Shown: positions 54,244 through 63,279, numbered from the stretch's first letter. The stretch is DNA of 64,000 nt from an uncultured Clostridia bacterium (GCA_934454145.1 CAKSFT010000008.1:150410-214409); one strand, 5' to 3'. Numbers and translations: made by a program. The notes: generated from the letters alone by a model not told the origin.

Positions 54244-55857
54244 ATGAAAAAGATAATACTGACAATTTTGATGAATGCGGTCGCCTTGTGCATGACGGTA
54301 TCGGCATATGCCGCTCCCGCCGTCAGCCAAAACCGTGCAACGGGAAATATTGAAATCACGGGGGTGGAAAAAAACACAAAAAATCTGGTTGTGGAAGTCG
54401 TTGAAAAACAATTGGGAGAGGATAAGAGAATTTCAAAAGAAATAATACAGAATATAGTATACTTTTCAAATCCTGACGCTGAAATTCTTGTTGTGCCGAT
54501 AAGTGTAGAAAATAAGAGCGAATATACGGTCAAAGTGAACGCTGTGACCTTTGACAAAGTATATGAAACTGACATTGTTTGCTATAATCCCGGGAAAATC
54601 AAGGAAATTTTTGACATCATGTCGGCGGAGGATTCTGCCGCGGCGGACATCAGGGCATTGCTTGACGATGCACAAGTGCGCGACATATTGAAAATGGACG
54701 ACGTGTCATATCAGCAAATGTCAGATGACGGCAAAACGGAATTTGCAAAAGCCTTAAAGGCACAAAAACCGGGAACAATCGAACAGTTTGCGTCTTTTTA
54801 TGACGAGAAATTTTTATACTATGCCGCAAATTATTCCCAAAATACGGCTGAAGGTAAAAGGATAATTGATAAATTATATCACCGTGACGCATTGGGCGGC
54901 GATGATTATGAAAATATGACAGAAAGAGAAATGGTTGCAAAGCGCCTTGCCGGGAAAGGAGCACTTGATAAAGACAGCTTTTTAAAAGAATTTTCAAAGG
55001 CGGTGTTTTTGACCAGGCTTGAAAATACCGTCGGTATAGCCGATACCAATCAATTGCTTGTAAAATACAAATCCTTATTGGAAGGCGCCGAGGCATATTT
55101 TTCACTTTCAAATACATATGCGGCGGACAAGGCAATCGCCGGGAAATCGTATGCGACAATTGAGGATTGTGTGAAGGCCATAAATAGCGCCATAAGCGGC
55201 GGAACAAAATCCCCTTCGGGCACAGGGGGCGGAAAGTCCGGGAACGGCGCTATTCTGAATACAAATCTTGACATGTCGGAACAGAACACGTCGGACAGCA
55301 ATGCTGAGATTTTGAGGACCTCGGCAATGTGCCGTGGGCAAAAGAGGCAATTTTGGCACTATACAAAAAAGGCATTTTGTCGGGCGACGGAAACGGACGA
55401 TTTAGACCCGAGGACACAATCAAGAGAGAAGAATTTGTAAAGCTTTTGACCTTGGCATTTGAGTGCGAGGTGTCCGGCGGTGAATTGCCTTTTGATGATG
55501 TGAGGAAGGAACAGTGGTATTATCCGTACATTTTAAGCGGATATACAAAAAAAATTGATAAACGGCAGCGGAAACAACAGATTCGGCATAGGTGAAAATA
55601 TCACAAGAGAGGACATGGCCGTGCTGATTTGGCGCTATATGAAAAACAGCGGAGCGGAAATGAAGAGCGAGGGTATTCTGAAATTTGAGGACAAAGCGCT
55701 TATAAGCGATTATGCACTTGATGCCATATATGCATTGACAGACAAAGGAATCATAAAGGGAATGTCAGACGGCACAATGAAACCAAAGAACAGCTGTAGG
55801 CGTGCCGAGGCGGCATTGGTGATTTATAACGCATTGAAGTACAGGGACTCGCTTTGA
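54244..55857 (+). pseudogene. SLH-domain surface protein interrupted by two frameshifts
   Basis: Starts with a signal peptide (ILTILMNAVALCMTVSAYAA) after GGAGG, followed by a helical region to about residue 320 and a Gly/Ser linker. At T4 (55310-55313) the frame is lost; T5 would continue into the first SLH repeat (FEDLGNVPWAKEAILALYKK). At A8 (55547-55554) it is lost again; A7 would continue into the next repeat (LINGSGNNRFGIGENITRED) and a third (LDAIYALTDKGIIKG). Restored, this is a 538-residue protein with three C-terminal SLH domains, which bind pyruvylated wall polymers. As written, a 398-residue form without wall anchoring is made. It could be a decayed gene, a phase-variable gene or a consensus error. 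Confidence 0.82.
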
Positions 55858-55886
55858 ACAGAAAATAAAAGCAGGAGGAATAGACT

Positions 55887-58445
55887 GTGAAAAGAATAAC
55901 AGCTTTAATCTGCGCGATGCTCAGCTTTTTTGCGGCGGCAGCAAATGTTTTTGCGGACAGAACGGCAGCTGCTGACATGGGCACCCTTACAGAAAAGGAA
56001 GAATCCTTTGTCGAGGCATTGGGCTTTATGGACAACATATCGGAAGGATATATCTCCAAAAAGAACTATGCCCTTGCGGTGCTGAGGGCATCAGGGCACA
56101 TAGAACAGGGGGAAGTTGTCGCGGACAAGGCGCTGGCAGACATGGCAAGAAGCAACAGGATATTGCCGGTGTATGATGACGGAGATGCAGGATTGTATGA
56201 AAAGGTCACATATATTGAGGTGCTGTCCGGTTTGATAAGGATACTGGGGTATGACGTGACCATTGACGGCAGCAGCGGCGCGATAAGGAACTGTGCCGAA
56301 AGTCTGGGGATTGCATGTATAGCACAAAAGGCAGACGGCGACAATGTCACGGGAAAAGAAATGGCAAAGATGCTTTGCCGTGCGTGTGAAGCTGACATAA
56401 TAACGGTAAGCGGTTTTGCCGGCGCTGAGGTGACATTTGAAAAGAGGGAAGGGCGTACACTGCTTGAAGAATGTCATGATATATACAGCATTCGGGGAAC
56501 GGTGACGGGAAACGAAAACACGACATTGTCAAACACGGAGGGCTTGGCAAAGGACACCGTATGCATTGACGGCAAGCTGACGCTCAATACCGGCAAAACT
56601 GATGCAATGTTTTATTTGGGATATGCGGTAAAATGCTATTACAAAATTGAAGATGACGATTCCATGACCGCTGTGTGGATTGACAGGGACAAAAAATGTA
56701 CCGATATTTTCCTTGAACGGGACGAAATTGTGTCATATAAGAATTTTGTATATGAATATGAAGATAAGAACAGGTGCAAAAAGGCAGAACTGTCGGCAAA
56801 TGTAAGTGTTATATATAATTCAAAGTCTATAGGACTTTCGGAGCTTTCGGAATCGCAGATTATCCCGCAAGTGGGTGATGTGACGCTGATTGACGGTGAT
56901 TCTGACGGAAAGTATGAAGTTTTGATTATCATGGATTATGATTCGTATATTGCCGGAGGTGCAAATGACGAATATATTGTCGACATAAAAGGAAATCCGA
57001 TATTGGATATTTCTGACATTGACTATAAAATTTATGACAAGAATTATAAGCAAATGAGAAACGATGCCGTGCTTGCAAACAGCGTTGCGTGGATTGGCAT
57101 AAGCGCAGACGGTGAACTGGCAACAGTGTTGGTGTCAACCGACAATGTGACGGGAATCATCGAAAGTGTTGAAAACGATGACAAAAAGATTGTTGCGATA
57201 AACGGCGCCGAATACACCGTTTCAAAAAAATGTGACAATGACGAAAACGTAAAGCTGGGGCTTGGGGCGGTGTTTTATCTTGACATTGTGGGGAATATCG
57301 CCGGGTTCAGGGCACAGGCAAATGCGGATATGAAATACGGATATTTAATCCGCACGGCGCCCGATGACGACGACGAAAATGTTTTGATGCTGAAAATTTT
57401 TGACGGCAGCTTTAAGGTTTTGAAATGCGCCGAAAGGGTCAAGATAAATAATTCGGTAAAGAGAACACCCGAAGCGATAACGGCAGAGTTTTGCAATGAG
57501 CAGACGGGGTTTGAATCTCAAATCATCAGATATCGCACAAATTCTGACGAACAGATAACGGTGATTGAAACCGCAAAAATCCCGGAAGTCAATGAAGAGA
57601 TAACCAACAGGCTTTTCCTTGAGGCAGAAATCCCAAAGACCTCAACGGGGGATAAAGGTGTTTATTATGTCCCGAGCTATGAACATTTTGTGACATATTA
57701 TTTTGCCTTTGACAGCGCATCAAAGATTTTTTGCATACCGGACAATCTCGCGGACGAGTCCGCCTACAAGCTTATCTCTCCCGACTTGCTGGCAGAGGGC
57801 GCACTCAACGGAATGAAAGCCTACAAAACAAACAAAAATGACGACTATTGCTGTGTCGGTGTTTATAGAGACAGTGTGATGGGCATTGACAAAACAAGAG
57901 TTGCCGCAAAGGGCGCGTATGTTGTGTCGGATATCGAAACAACGATAAATGAAGATGATGAGCCGATTATCAGACTGAAGTGCTATTCCGGGCTGAGCGA
58001 GAAAACCTACACGGTTGATGACGAAGATATAGTTGAAATAATCACAAAAAATGTTCATGTCGGGGATATTGTTGCCTTTGACATAAATTCCCTTGACAAT
58101 ACCTTGACGACCTTCCGCAAGGATTATGACTATGCAACAAATTCTGTCATGGGGACTATGAAAAGCAATAATTCTTATACGGCAGACTATATGCTTTATG
58201 GGGGCAAGGTTGTGCAAAAAATGACAAATTCCGTAAAGCTGTCGAGAAATCCGGAGGACATAATAGGACCATATATTGTCAACGATTTTGTGCCTTTTGC
58301 CAAAACAAGCTTTATTGAATACAAGGTTTCGAGAGGCAGACTTATTGTGACAAGCGGAGCGATGAACAATGTTTATATCGGCGACAATATGGTTTATACT
58401 TCAATAAACGGACAGCCGAGGGCGGTTTTTCTTGTGAAGAAATAA
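55887..58445 (+). CDS. Large secreted protein with degenerate SLH-like N-terminus
   Basis: 852 residues. A signal peptide (ALICAMLSFFAAAANVFA) is followed by about 150 residues with the spacing and wording of weak SLH repeats (EALGFMDNISEGYISKKNYA, TYIEVLSGLIRILGYDVTID, TGKEMAKMLCRACEADIITV). Then come roughly 600 residues of beta-rich, strongly acidic repeats of unknown type (VCIDGKLTLNTGKTDAMFYL, SVAWIGISADGELATVLVST, VNDFVPFAKTSFIEYKVS). No catalytic motif recognised. Ribosome site CAGGAGG. It follows the SLH gene by 29 bases and may be its structural partner on the cell surface. Confidence 0.78.
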   Translation: MKRITALICAMLSFFAAAANVFADRTAAADMGTLTEKEESFVEALGFMDNISEGYISKKNYALAVLRASGHIEQGEVVADKALADMARSNRILPVYDDGDAGLYEKVTYIEVLSGLIRILGYDVTIDGSSGAIRNCAESLGIACIAQKADGDNVTGKEMAKMLCRACEADIITVSGFAGAEVTFEKREGRTLLEECHDIYSIRGTVTGNENTTLSNTEGLAKDTVCIDGKLTLNTGKTDAMFYLGYAVKCYYKIEDDDSMTAVWIDRDKKCTDIFLERDEIVSYKNFVYEYEDKNRCKKAELSANVSVIYNSKSIGLSELSESQIIPQVGDVTLIDGDSDGKYEVLIIMDYDSYIAGGANDEYIVDIKGNPILDISDIDYKIYDKNYKQMRNDAVLANSVAWIGISADGELATVLVSTDNVTGIIESVENDDKKIVAINGAEYTVSKKCDNDENVKLGLGAVFYLDIVGNIAGFRAQANADMKYGYLIRTAPDDDDENVLMLKIFDGSFKVLKCAERVKINNSVKRTPEAITAEFCNEQTGFESQIIRYRTNSDEQITVIETAKIPEVNEEITNRLFLEAEIPKTSTGDKGVYYVPSYEHFVTYYFAFDSASKIFCIPDNLADESAYKLISPDLLAEGALNGMKAYKTNKNDDYCCVGVYRDSVMGIDKTRVAAKGAYVVSDIETTINEDDEPIIRLKCYSGLSEKTYTVDDEDIVEIITKNVHVGDIVAFDINSLDNTLTTFRKDYDYATNSVMGTMKSNNSYTADYMLYGGKVVQKMTNSVKLSRNPEDIIGPYIVNDFVPFAKTSFIEYKVSRGRLIVTSGAMNNVYIGDNMVYTSINGQPRAVFLVKK

Positions 58446-58496
58446 CAGGCAAAAGCGAAAGCTTTGGCTCGATTTGTTTTTCTGTCCCTATTGGGA

Positions 58497-58543
58497 AACG
58501 GGCTGTTTAAAAAGTCAATTGACTTTTTAAACAGCCCGTTTTG
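58497..58543 (+). terminator. Palindromic terminator
   Basis: A perfect 22+22-bp palindrome (58497-58518, 58519-58540) with centre GTCAATTGAC, A5/T5 tracts and GGGCTG/CAGCCC ends, followed by TTGG. It shares its centre and layout with the palindrome at 43591-43630. Confidence 0.8.
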
Positions 58544-58597
58544 GAGAAAAAGTATTTATTTCCCAACCATTTAGCGCCAAAAATCAAATAAATTATA

Positions 58598-58626
58598 TTG
58601 AATATATCACACAGGTATGTTATACT
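58598..58626 (+). promoter_or_regulatory. Promoter of the frameshifted AraC gene
   Basis: TTGAAT (58598-58603), 17 bases, TATACT (58621-58626), 31 bases before the ATG. Confidence 0.7.
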
Positions 58627-58657
58627 GTGTATAAGAAAACAAATCCGGAGGCAGAAG

Positions 58658-59504
58658 ATGAATGATATAAATCCGTTTATAAGATTTTGTGATATTATAC
58701 ATTTCGGATATGCCATAGAAAATTATGCAATTGCATATGATTGCAGGATTTTCTATGTGACGAGCGGCAAAATATCCATTAAATGTTGTGACAAAACGTA
58801 TGAACTGAATGCAAATTCCCTATTGTATATCCCTCCAAACAAAAAGTATCTTGCAAAATGCGAAAGCTCAAAAATTGCCGATATTTTGTCCATCAATTTT
58901 GATATAAATCAGGAAAGCAACTATATCAAGATACCGCTGCACCCGGACTATGAAGATGATTTTGATGAAAACAAAATTACTCTCATGCCGGACACAGAGC
59001 CTTTTACGGATATTATTTATATCAGCAATATGTCAGAGCTGAAGTCATGCTTTCTGGACATATACGATGAATTTAAACTGGGGCAGAAGGACTACGGCGC
59101 ATGTGCGTCGGGATATTTAAAGACAGTTTTGGTGAAATTCAGCAGAATGATATCGCTAAATATAAACCATATGCCGGAAATTCTTTCCGAAGTCGTAAGA
59201 TATATAGACCATAATTATATGGCAGCAATCACACAGGAAACCATAAAAGAATTGTTTCATTATCACCCATATTACATCAACAGGCTGTTTAATAAGTTTA
59301 TGTCCGTTTCCATGCACCAGTACATAATAAGGGTACGTATATCGGAGGCAAAAAAAACTTATATCTTCATCTGACAAAACAATTGAGGAAATAGCATACA
59401 AAACAGGCTTCAACAGTGCCTCAAATTTTTCGCAGACATTTAAAAGGCAAACGGGTACGTTCCCATCGGAATACAGAAAAAATCCGCGCAATCTTTTGAT
59501 TTAG
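58658..59504 (+). pseudogene. AraC-family regulator with a frameshift in its DNA-binding domain
   Basis: The ATG at 58658 follows CCGGAGG. The cupin-like N-terminal half and the first HTH (YMAAITQETIKELFHYHPYY) are intact. At an A8 tract (59350-59357) the frame ends early at 59374. With A7 it would read on as ISSSDKTIEEIAYKTGFNSA, then FSQTFKRQTGTFPSEYRKNP, the standard second HTH and AraC end, stopping at 59502-59504. The shorter product lacks the second HTH and is probably inactive for DNA binding. It may once have regulated the surface-protein cluster upstream. Confidence 0.85.
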
Positions 59505-59552
59505 TCTAGGGTTATGTTTTTGCAAGCAAAATAAATTTGAGGAGAATTTGTT

Positions 59553-60155
59553 ATGAATAAATCAGTGATATACGTTCACGGAAAAGGCGGAAATGCAGGG
59601 GAGGCAGAACATTATAAACCGCTTTTTGCGGATTGTGATGTGATTGGCTTTGATTATGCGGCACAGTCACCATGGAAAGCAAGAGAAGAGTTTCCGCGAT
59701 TTTTTGAATCGGTATGCAATGGCTGTGATTCCGTGGAAATCATTGCAAACAGCATTGGGGCATTTTTTGCCATGAACGCCCCGGCGGATAAGAAAATCGG
59801 GAGGGCCTATTTCGTTTCGCCTGTCGTGGACATGGAAAAACTGATTTCCGACATGATGATGTGGACGCAGGTGACAGAACAAGAACTCATGGAGAAAAAG
59901 AAAATCCCGACAGAATTTGGCGAAACGCTTTCCTGGAAATATCTTTGTTATGTCAGGGAACACCCGATTGAATGGAGAGTTCCGACCCATATCCTGTATG
60001 GAAAAAAAGATAATTTGACATCATATGAAACAATATCCGATTTTGCAGACAAAATCGGCGCAAGCCTCACAGTGATGGAGTCGGGTGAACATTGGTTTCA
60101 CACCGATGAGCAGATGAGGTTTCTTGACGATTGGATATGTAAGTGTAAAAAATAA
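59553..60155 (+). CDS. Alpha/beta-hydrolase (small serine hydrolase)
   Basis: 200 residues with the alpha/beta-hydrolase order: oxyanion region YVHGKGGNAGEAEHY, nucleophile Ser in EIIANSIGAFFAMNA (an NSIGA elbow rather than GxSxG), an acid near HILYGKKDNLTSYE, and a catalytic His in ESGEHWFHTDEQ. RBBP9/YdeN-like size. Likely a carboxylesterase of unknown substrate. ATG start after GAGGAG. Confidence 0.85.
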   Translation: MNKSVIYVHGKGGNAGEAEHYKPLFADCDVIGFDYAAQSPWKAREEFPRFFESVCNGCDSVEIIANSIGAFFAMNAPADKKIGRAYFVSPVVDMEKLISDMMMWTQVTEQELMEKKKIPTEFGETLSWKYLCYVREHPIEWRVPTHILYGKKDNLTSYETISDFADKIGASLTVMESGEHWFHTDEQMRFLDDWICKCKK

Positions 60156-60187
60156 TAATCCTGCCTTACGGCAGGATTATTATTTTC
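60152..60187 (+). terminator. Terminator between convergent hydrolase and DeoR genes
   Basis: ATAATCCTGCC / GGCAGGATTAT stem with loop TTAC, then TATTTT; A-rich on the other side, so it may act in both directions. Confidence 0.82.
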
Positions 60188-60232
60188 TGCGGAATAAATT
60201 TATATTTCAATGACGACGCAGAAACCGGGCTT

Positions 60233-60991
60233 TTATCTCACTGTTATAATTTCAGTGTTTTTAAAACGTTCGCAAAAATTTTTATCAAATTTATAATCGG
60301 ATATCAGATAGTCCACATCGTCCACGCTGCACAAAATTGACTTATAATCAATCCCTATCTTTTCGTGATCCATCATACAGCAATTCATTTTTGAATTATT
60401 CACCATTATCTGATGCAGAAGCCTGAAATTTCCCGTATCCCATTGAACCGAGCCGATTTTTCCGTCCAAAGACAGTACACCTGTTGAGAAAAACACCTTA
60501 TCCGCATGATATTTCATGGCATTTTCAACAGCGGTTTGTCCGCCGAGCATATATGGAATTTCGACAACATGTCCGCCAAGGCAAATCGTGTGTACATTAA
60601 ATTCACTCAGATACACCACCAAGGCAAGGTTGTTTGTAATGACCGTTATATCTTTTTTGTTTGTGATATATTTTCCGATACTCTCCGTCGTTGTCGAACC
60701 ATCGATAAATATTGTATCCCCGTCATATATCAGTTCAGCCGCCTTTTTTCCCAGCTTATTCTTTGCCGCCTTCATCTTGTGATAGCGAAAAATAAGCGGC
60801 ACTTCCTTTTGTTCCACGATTTCCGCTCCGCCATAGCTTCTTTTTATCAAAGCCTGCTTTTCCAGTATATTCAGGTCGCGGTTGATTGTTGCGTTGCTGT
60901 AGTGCATTTCCTCGACCAGATATTTTACTGTCACATAACCGTTTTCCTTGATAATGTTATAAATAGCGTCTGTACGCTCCTTCTGATACAT
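60233..60991 (-). CDS. DeoR-family transcriptional repressor
   Basis: 251 residues from MYQKERTDAIYNIIKENGY. N-terminal winged HTH (VTVKYLVEEMHYSNATINRD, NILEKQALIKRSYGG) and a DeoR C-terminal sensor domain (DTIFIDGSTTTESIGKYI, ITVITNNLALVVYLS, CLGGHVVEIPYMLGGQTA), which usually binds a phosphosugar. An upstream in-frame ATG at 61045 would add 18 residues including the operator region; the start at 60991 has AAAGGACGA upstream and matches family N-termini. Divergent from the MATE gene it probably controls. Confidence 0.9.
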   Translation of the reverse strand: MYQKERTDAIYNIIKENGYVTVKYLVEEMHYSNATINRDLNILEKQALIKRSYGGAEIVEQKEVPLIFRYHKMKAAKNKLGKKAAELIYDGDTIFIDGSTTTESIGKYITNKKDITVITNNLALVVYLSEFNVHTICLGGHVVEIPYMLGGQTAVENAMKYHADKVFFSTGVLSLDGKIGSVQWDTGNFRLLHQIMVNNSKMNCCMMDHEKIGIDYKSILCSVDDVDYLISDYKFDKNFCERFKNTEIITVR

Positions 60992-61013
60992 AAGCAATCG
61001 TCCTTTTTTTGAG

Positions 61014-61066
61014 AATTGTTGAGAATTTTTCATAATTTCAAACATGGTTGAAAATTGTTGATAATT
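61014..61066 (+). promoter_or_regulatory. Candidate DeoR operator (paired direct repeat)
   Basis: AATTGTTGAGAATT (61014-61027) and AATTGTTGATAATT (61053-61066) are 13/14 identical and 39 bases apart, close to four helical turns. The second copy covers the end of the -35 and the spacer of the MATE promoter, so binding would block transcription; the pair could be looped. Confidence 0.55.
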
Positions 61067-61076
61067 ATATTATAAT
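61048..61076 (+). promoter_or_regulatory. Promoter of the second MATE gene
   Basis: TTGAAA (61048-61053), 17 bases, TATAAT (61071-61076), 59 bases before the ATG and overlapped by the repeat at 61053-61066. Confidence 0.7.
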
Positions 61077-61134
61077 TATACACGATTTCAAAAGGGATTT
61101 CAACTGATATTTAATAAAAAAGGAAGATTTAATC

Positions 61135-62508
61135 ATGAAAGATTTGACCGAAGGAAACATTTACAAAACATTTATCATTTTTGCGATTCCGCTTGTGCTT
61201 TCGGGGCTTCTCTCGCAGGCTTACGGCGTAATAAATACCATAATTGCGGGGAAATTTCTGGGTGAGGACGGAATCGCCGCAATCGGTTCCACAACAGCAA
61301 TTATTGAGTTTATTACATATCTGCTTTGGGGGTTTTCGGCAGGTTTTTCCATTTTTGTTGCGCGTCTTTTCGGGGCAAAAGATTATGAAAATATGAGAAA
61401 ATGCATATACAGCAATTGTATTGTCATGATTGGAACGGTTGTGGTTATTAACCTCTTTGCAATACTTTTTATACGTCCGGTTTTTTCTTTTTTGAATATT
61501 GACAAAAGCATATATAATGATGCCGCAGTATATTATGTTATATATCTCTTGGGGATGATTTTTATTATATTCAACAATACCGGTGTGCACGTCATGAACG
61601 CGCTTGGAATGAGTGCATATCCTTTGAAAATGTCGATACTCTCAACCATAATGAGTGTGGGCGGAAATATAATTTCGGTAACGGTTTTTAAAGCAGGAGT
61701 TTTGGGGATTGCGCTTTCTTCCGTAATTTCCGCATTCGTTATTGACATTTGCTATATCGTCAAGCTGAAAAAGTGCTTTGCGGAACTGAATATCCCGGAA
61801 AAGAGTAAATTTTTTGACTTTGGAATATTGAAAAAATCATTCCGGTATTCAATCCCTGTGGCACTCCAGCAATCGGCAATGTCATTCACCTCGCTTTGGA
61901 TTGCGCCGCTGATAAACGGGATTTCGGCAAGCGCTACAGCTGCATATGCGGTTATCTTGAAAATATACTCCGTAAACTCAAATATATACCAAAATTCAAC
62001 AAAAACACTCAGTACATATACAGCTCAATGCGTAGGCGCAAAAAAATTCAATCAGATAAAAAAGGGGGTATTGGTTGGATTTTTGCAGGCAAACATGTTT
62101 CTGCTCCCGGTGCTTGCCGTATGTATAATTTTTTCAAAAAAAATATGCGCCTCATTTTTCCCTGGCGGATACTCGGGAGATGCACTGCAATATACAGTTG
62201 ATTTTGTGCTGTTCTTCCTGCCCTTTATTGTGTTCAATCTCATAAACAATCTGTTCCACGGATTTTACCGCGGCACGGGCGCAATGGGGCTTTTGATTCT
62301 TGTCACATGCATCGGTGCAGTTTCGCGCATAGTTTTCTCTGAGATTTTCACGCCCGTGCACGGGATTTACGGAATTTACCTGGGACTTGTGCTTTCGTGG
62401 ATAACCGAAGCCATTATCACGGGTATTCTGTATTTTTGCGGTCATTGGAAAAAGAAGCTTATCCGCGAGGTGCAGGAAACATCGCCCGGTGCAGTGGTTA
62501 CTTTTTAA
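61135..62508 (+). CDS. MATE-family efflux transporter (second)
   Basis: 457 residues, 12 predicted helices. MATE halves: FAIPLVLSGLLSQAYGVINT with AAIGSTTAIIEFI, and YSIPVALQQSAMSFTSLWIA. Clearly different from the MATE at 21840. ATG after GGAAGA. Its position opposite a DeoR repressor suggests induction by a sugar phosphate or related metabolite. A terminator follows. Confidence 0.9.
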   Translation: MKDLTEGNIYKTFIIFAIPLVLSGLLSQAYGVINTIIAGKFLGEDGIAAIGSTTAIIEFITYLLWGFSAGFSIFVARLFGAKDYENMRKCIYSNCIVMIGTVVVINLFAILFIRPVFSFLNIDKSIYNDAAVYYVIYLLGMIFIIFNNTGVHVMNALGMSAYPLKMSILSTIMSVGGNIISVTVFKAGVLGIALSSVISAFVIDICYIVKLKKCFAELNIPEKSKFFDFGILKKSFRYSIPVALQQSAMSFTSLWIAPLINGISASATAAYAVILKIYSVNSNIYQNSTKTLSTYTAQCVGAKKFNQIKKGVLVGFLQANMFLLPVLAVCIIFSKKICASFFPGGYSGDALQYTVDFVLFFLPFIVFNLINNLFHGFYRGTGAMGLLILVTCIGAVSRIVFSEIFTPVHGIYGIYLGLVLSWITEAIITGILYFCGHWKKKLIREVQETSPGAVVTF

Positions 62509-62556
62509 GGTGCAAAAACAGTGCCATTGTGCTATGTAGTAAAATAACTGCTGTTA

Positions 62557-62604
62557 AAATATCGAAACCGTCCAAATTTTATTTGGGCGGTTTCGATATT
62601 TTTT
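62557..62604 (+). terminator. Terminator after the second MATE gene
   Basis: Long, nearly perfect stem (AAAATATCGAAACCG and CGGTTTCGATATTTT, extended inward by TCCAAAT/ATTTGGG) followed by T-rich sequence. Confidence 0.88.
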
Positions 62605-62616
62605 GGCATAAAGCCA

Positions 62617-62645
62617 TTGATAACCTACCGTTCGGTTGGTATAAT
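62617..62645 (+). promoter_or_regulatory. TetR-type promoter/operator
   Basis: TTGATA (62617-62622) and TATAAT (62640-62645) with a 17-base spacer. The spacer holds ACCTACCGTTCGGTTGGT (62623-62640), an 18-base dyad with one mismatched pair, typical of TetR autoregulation. Confidence 0.8.
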
Positions 62646-62682
62646 ATAAATGTAACTTTGAAAGCGGGAGAGATTATGAACG

Positions 62683-63052
62683 ATGGATAAGCGAAGTGCA
62701 AAACAGAAAATATTAGCTGCGGCACTTGAATTGTTTTTGATGCAAGGCTTCTCTATACAGCCATTTTGCAAGCAAACAAGAAATTTTGGAAAGCTTGATG
62801 CAGAAGATTACAAAAAAATATGAGAGGCATTCAATATTTTCGGAACCTGACGTGGACAGACTCTCTTTTCTTGAGGATAAAAAAGATTTGAATGTTGACG
62901 TGGTTATACAAATGATAATTGGGCAGATTTGTTATATTCTCCATGAACCGCAGATTGTCAAGGTAAGAAAGATGCTGACGATTGAGCAAATCAAAACAGA
63001 CTGCGCAAAAATCAGCAAACAGGAATCGGAGGAAAAAAATGAGCAAGTATGA
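62683..63052 (+). pseudogene. TetR-family regulator with its HTH deleted
   Basis: The first helix of a TetR N-terminus is present (QKILAAALELFLMQGF), then the frame is lost near 62755. In another frame the sequence resumes SLYSHFASKQEILESLMQK and runs through a TetR ligand-binding region to 63052. The roughly 20 residues that would contain the turn and most of the recognition helix are missing, together with a frameshift. The protein cannot bind DNA in the usual way. The promoter and operator upstream are preserved. Confidence 0.8.
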
Positions 63053-63224
63053 GCCTTTATGGCATTATCTGAAAGAACAGAGAAAAGAAAGCTGTAAGTT
63101 GACATACGAAGAAATCAGAGATATTTTGGGCTTTGAGATAGACCATTCTTTTCTGACTTATAAAAATGAATTGAAGGAATATGGCTATGAGGCGGGCAAA
63201 ATATCAATGAAAGAAAAACAATAA
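63039..63224 (+). CDS. Small conserved-type hypothetical protein
   Basis: 61 residues starting MSKYEPLWHYLKEQRKESCK and containing LTYEEIRDILGFEIDHSFL, a compact helical domain found as stand-alone small proteins in Clostridia (DUF7662-like; recalled, not searched). GGAGG 5 bases before the ATG. The start overlaps the 3' end of the broken TetR frame by 14 bases. Function unknown. Confidence 0.7.
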   Translation: MSKYEPLWHYLKEQRKESCKLTYEEIRDILGFEIDHSFLTYKNELKEYGYEAGKISMKEKQ

Positions 63225-63279
63225 TATTCAACAGGATATAATTATCTGCTTGGAGAATTGAAAGCAAGGGGGAACGTTT

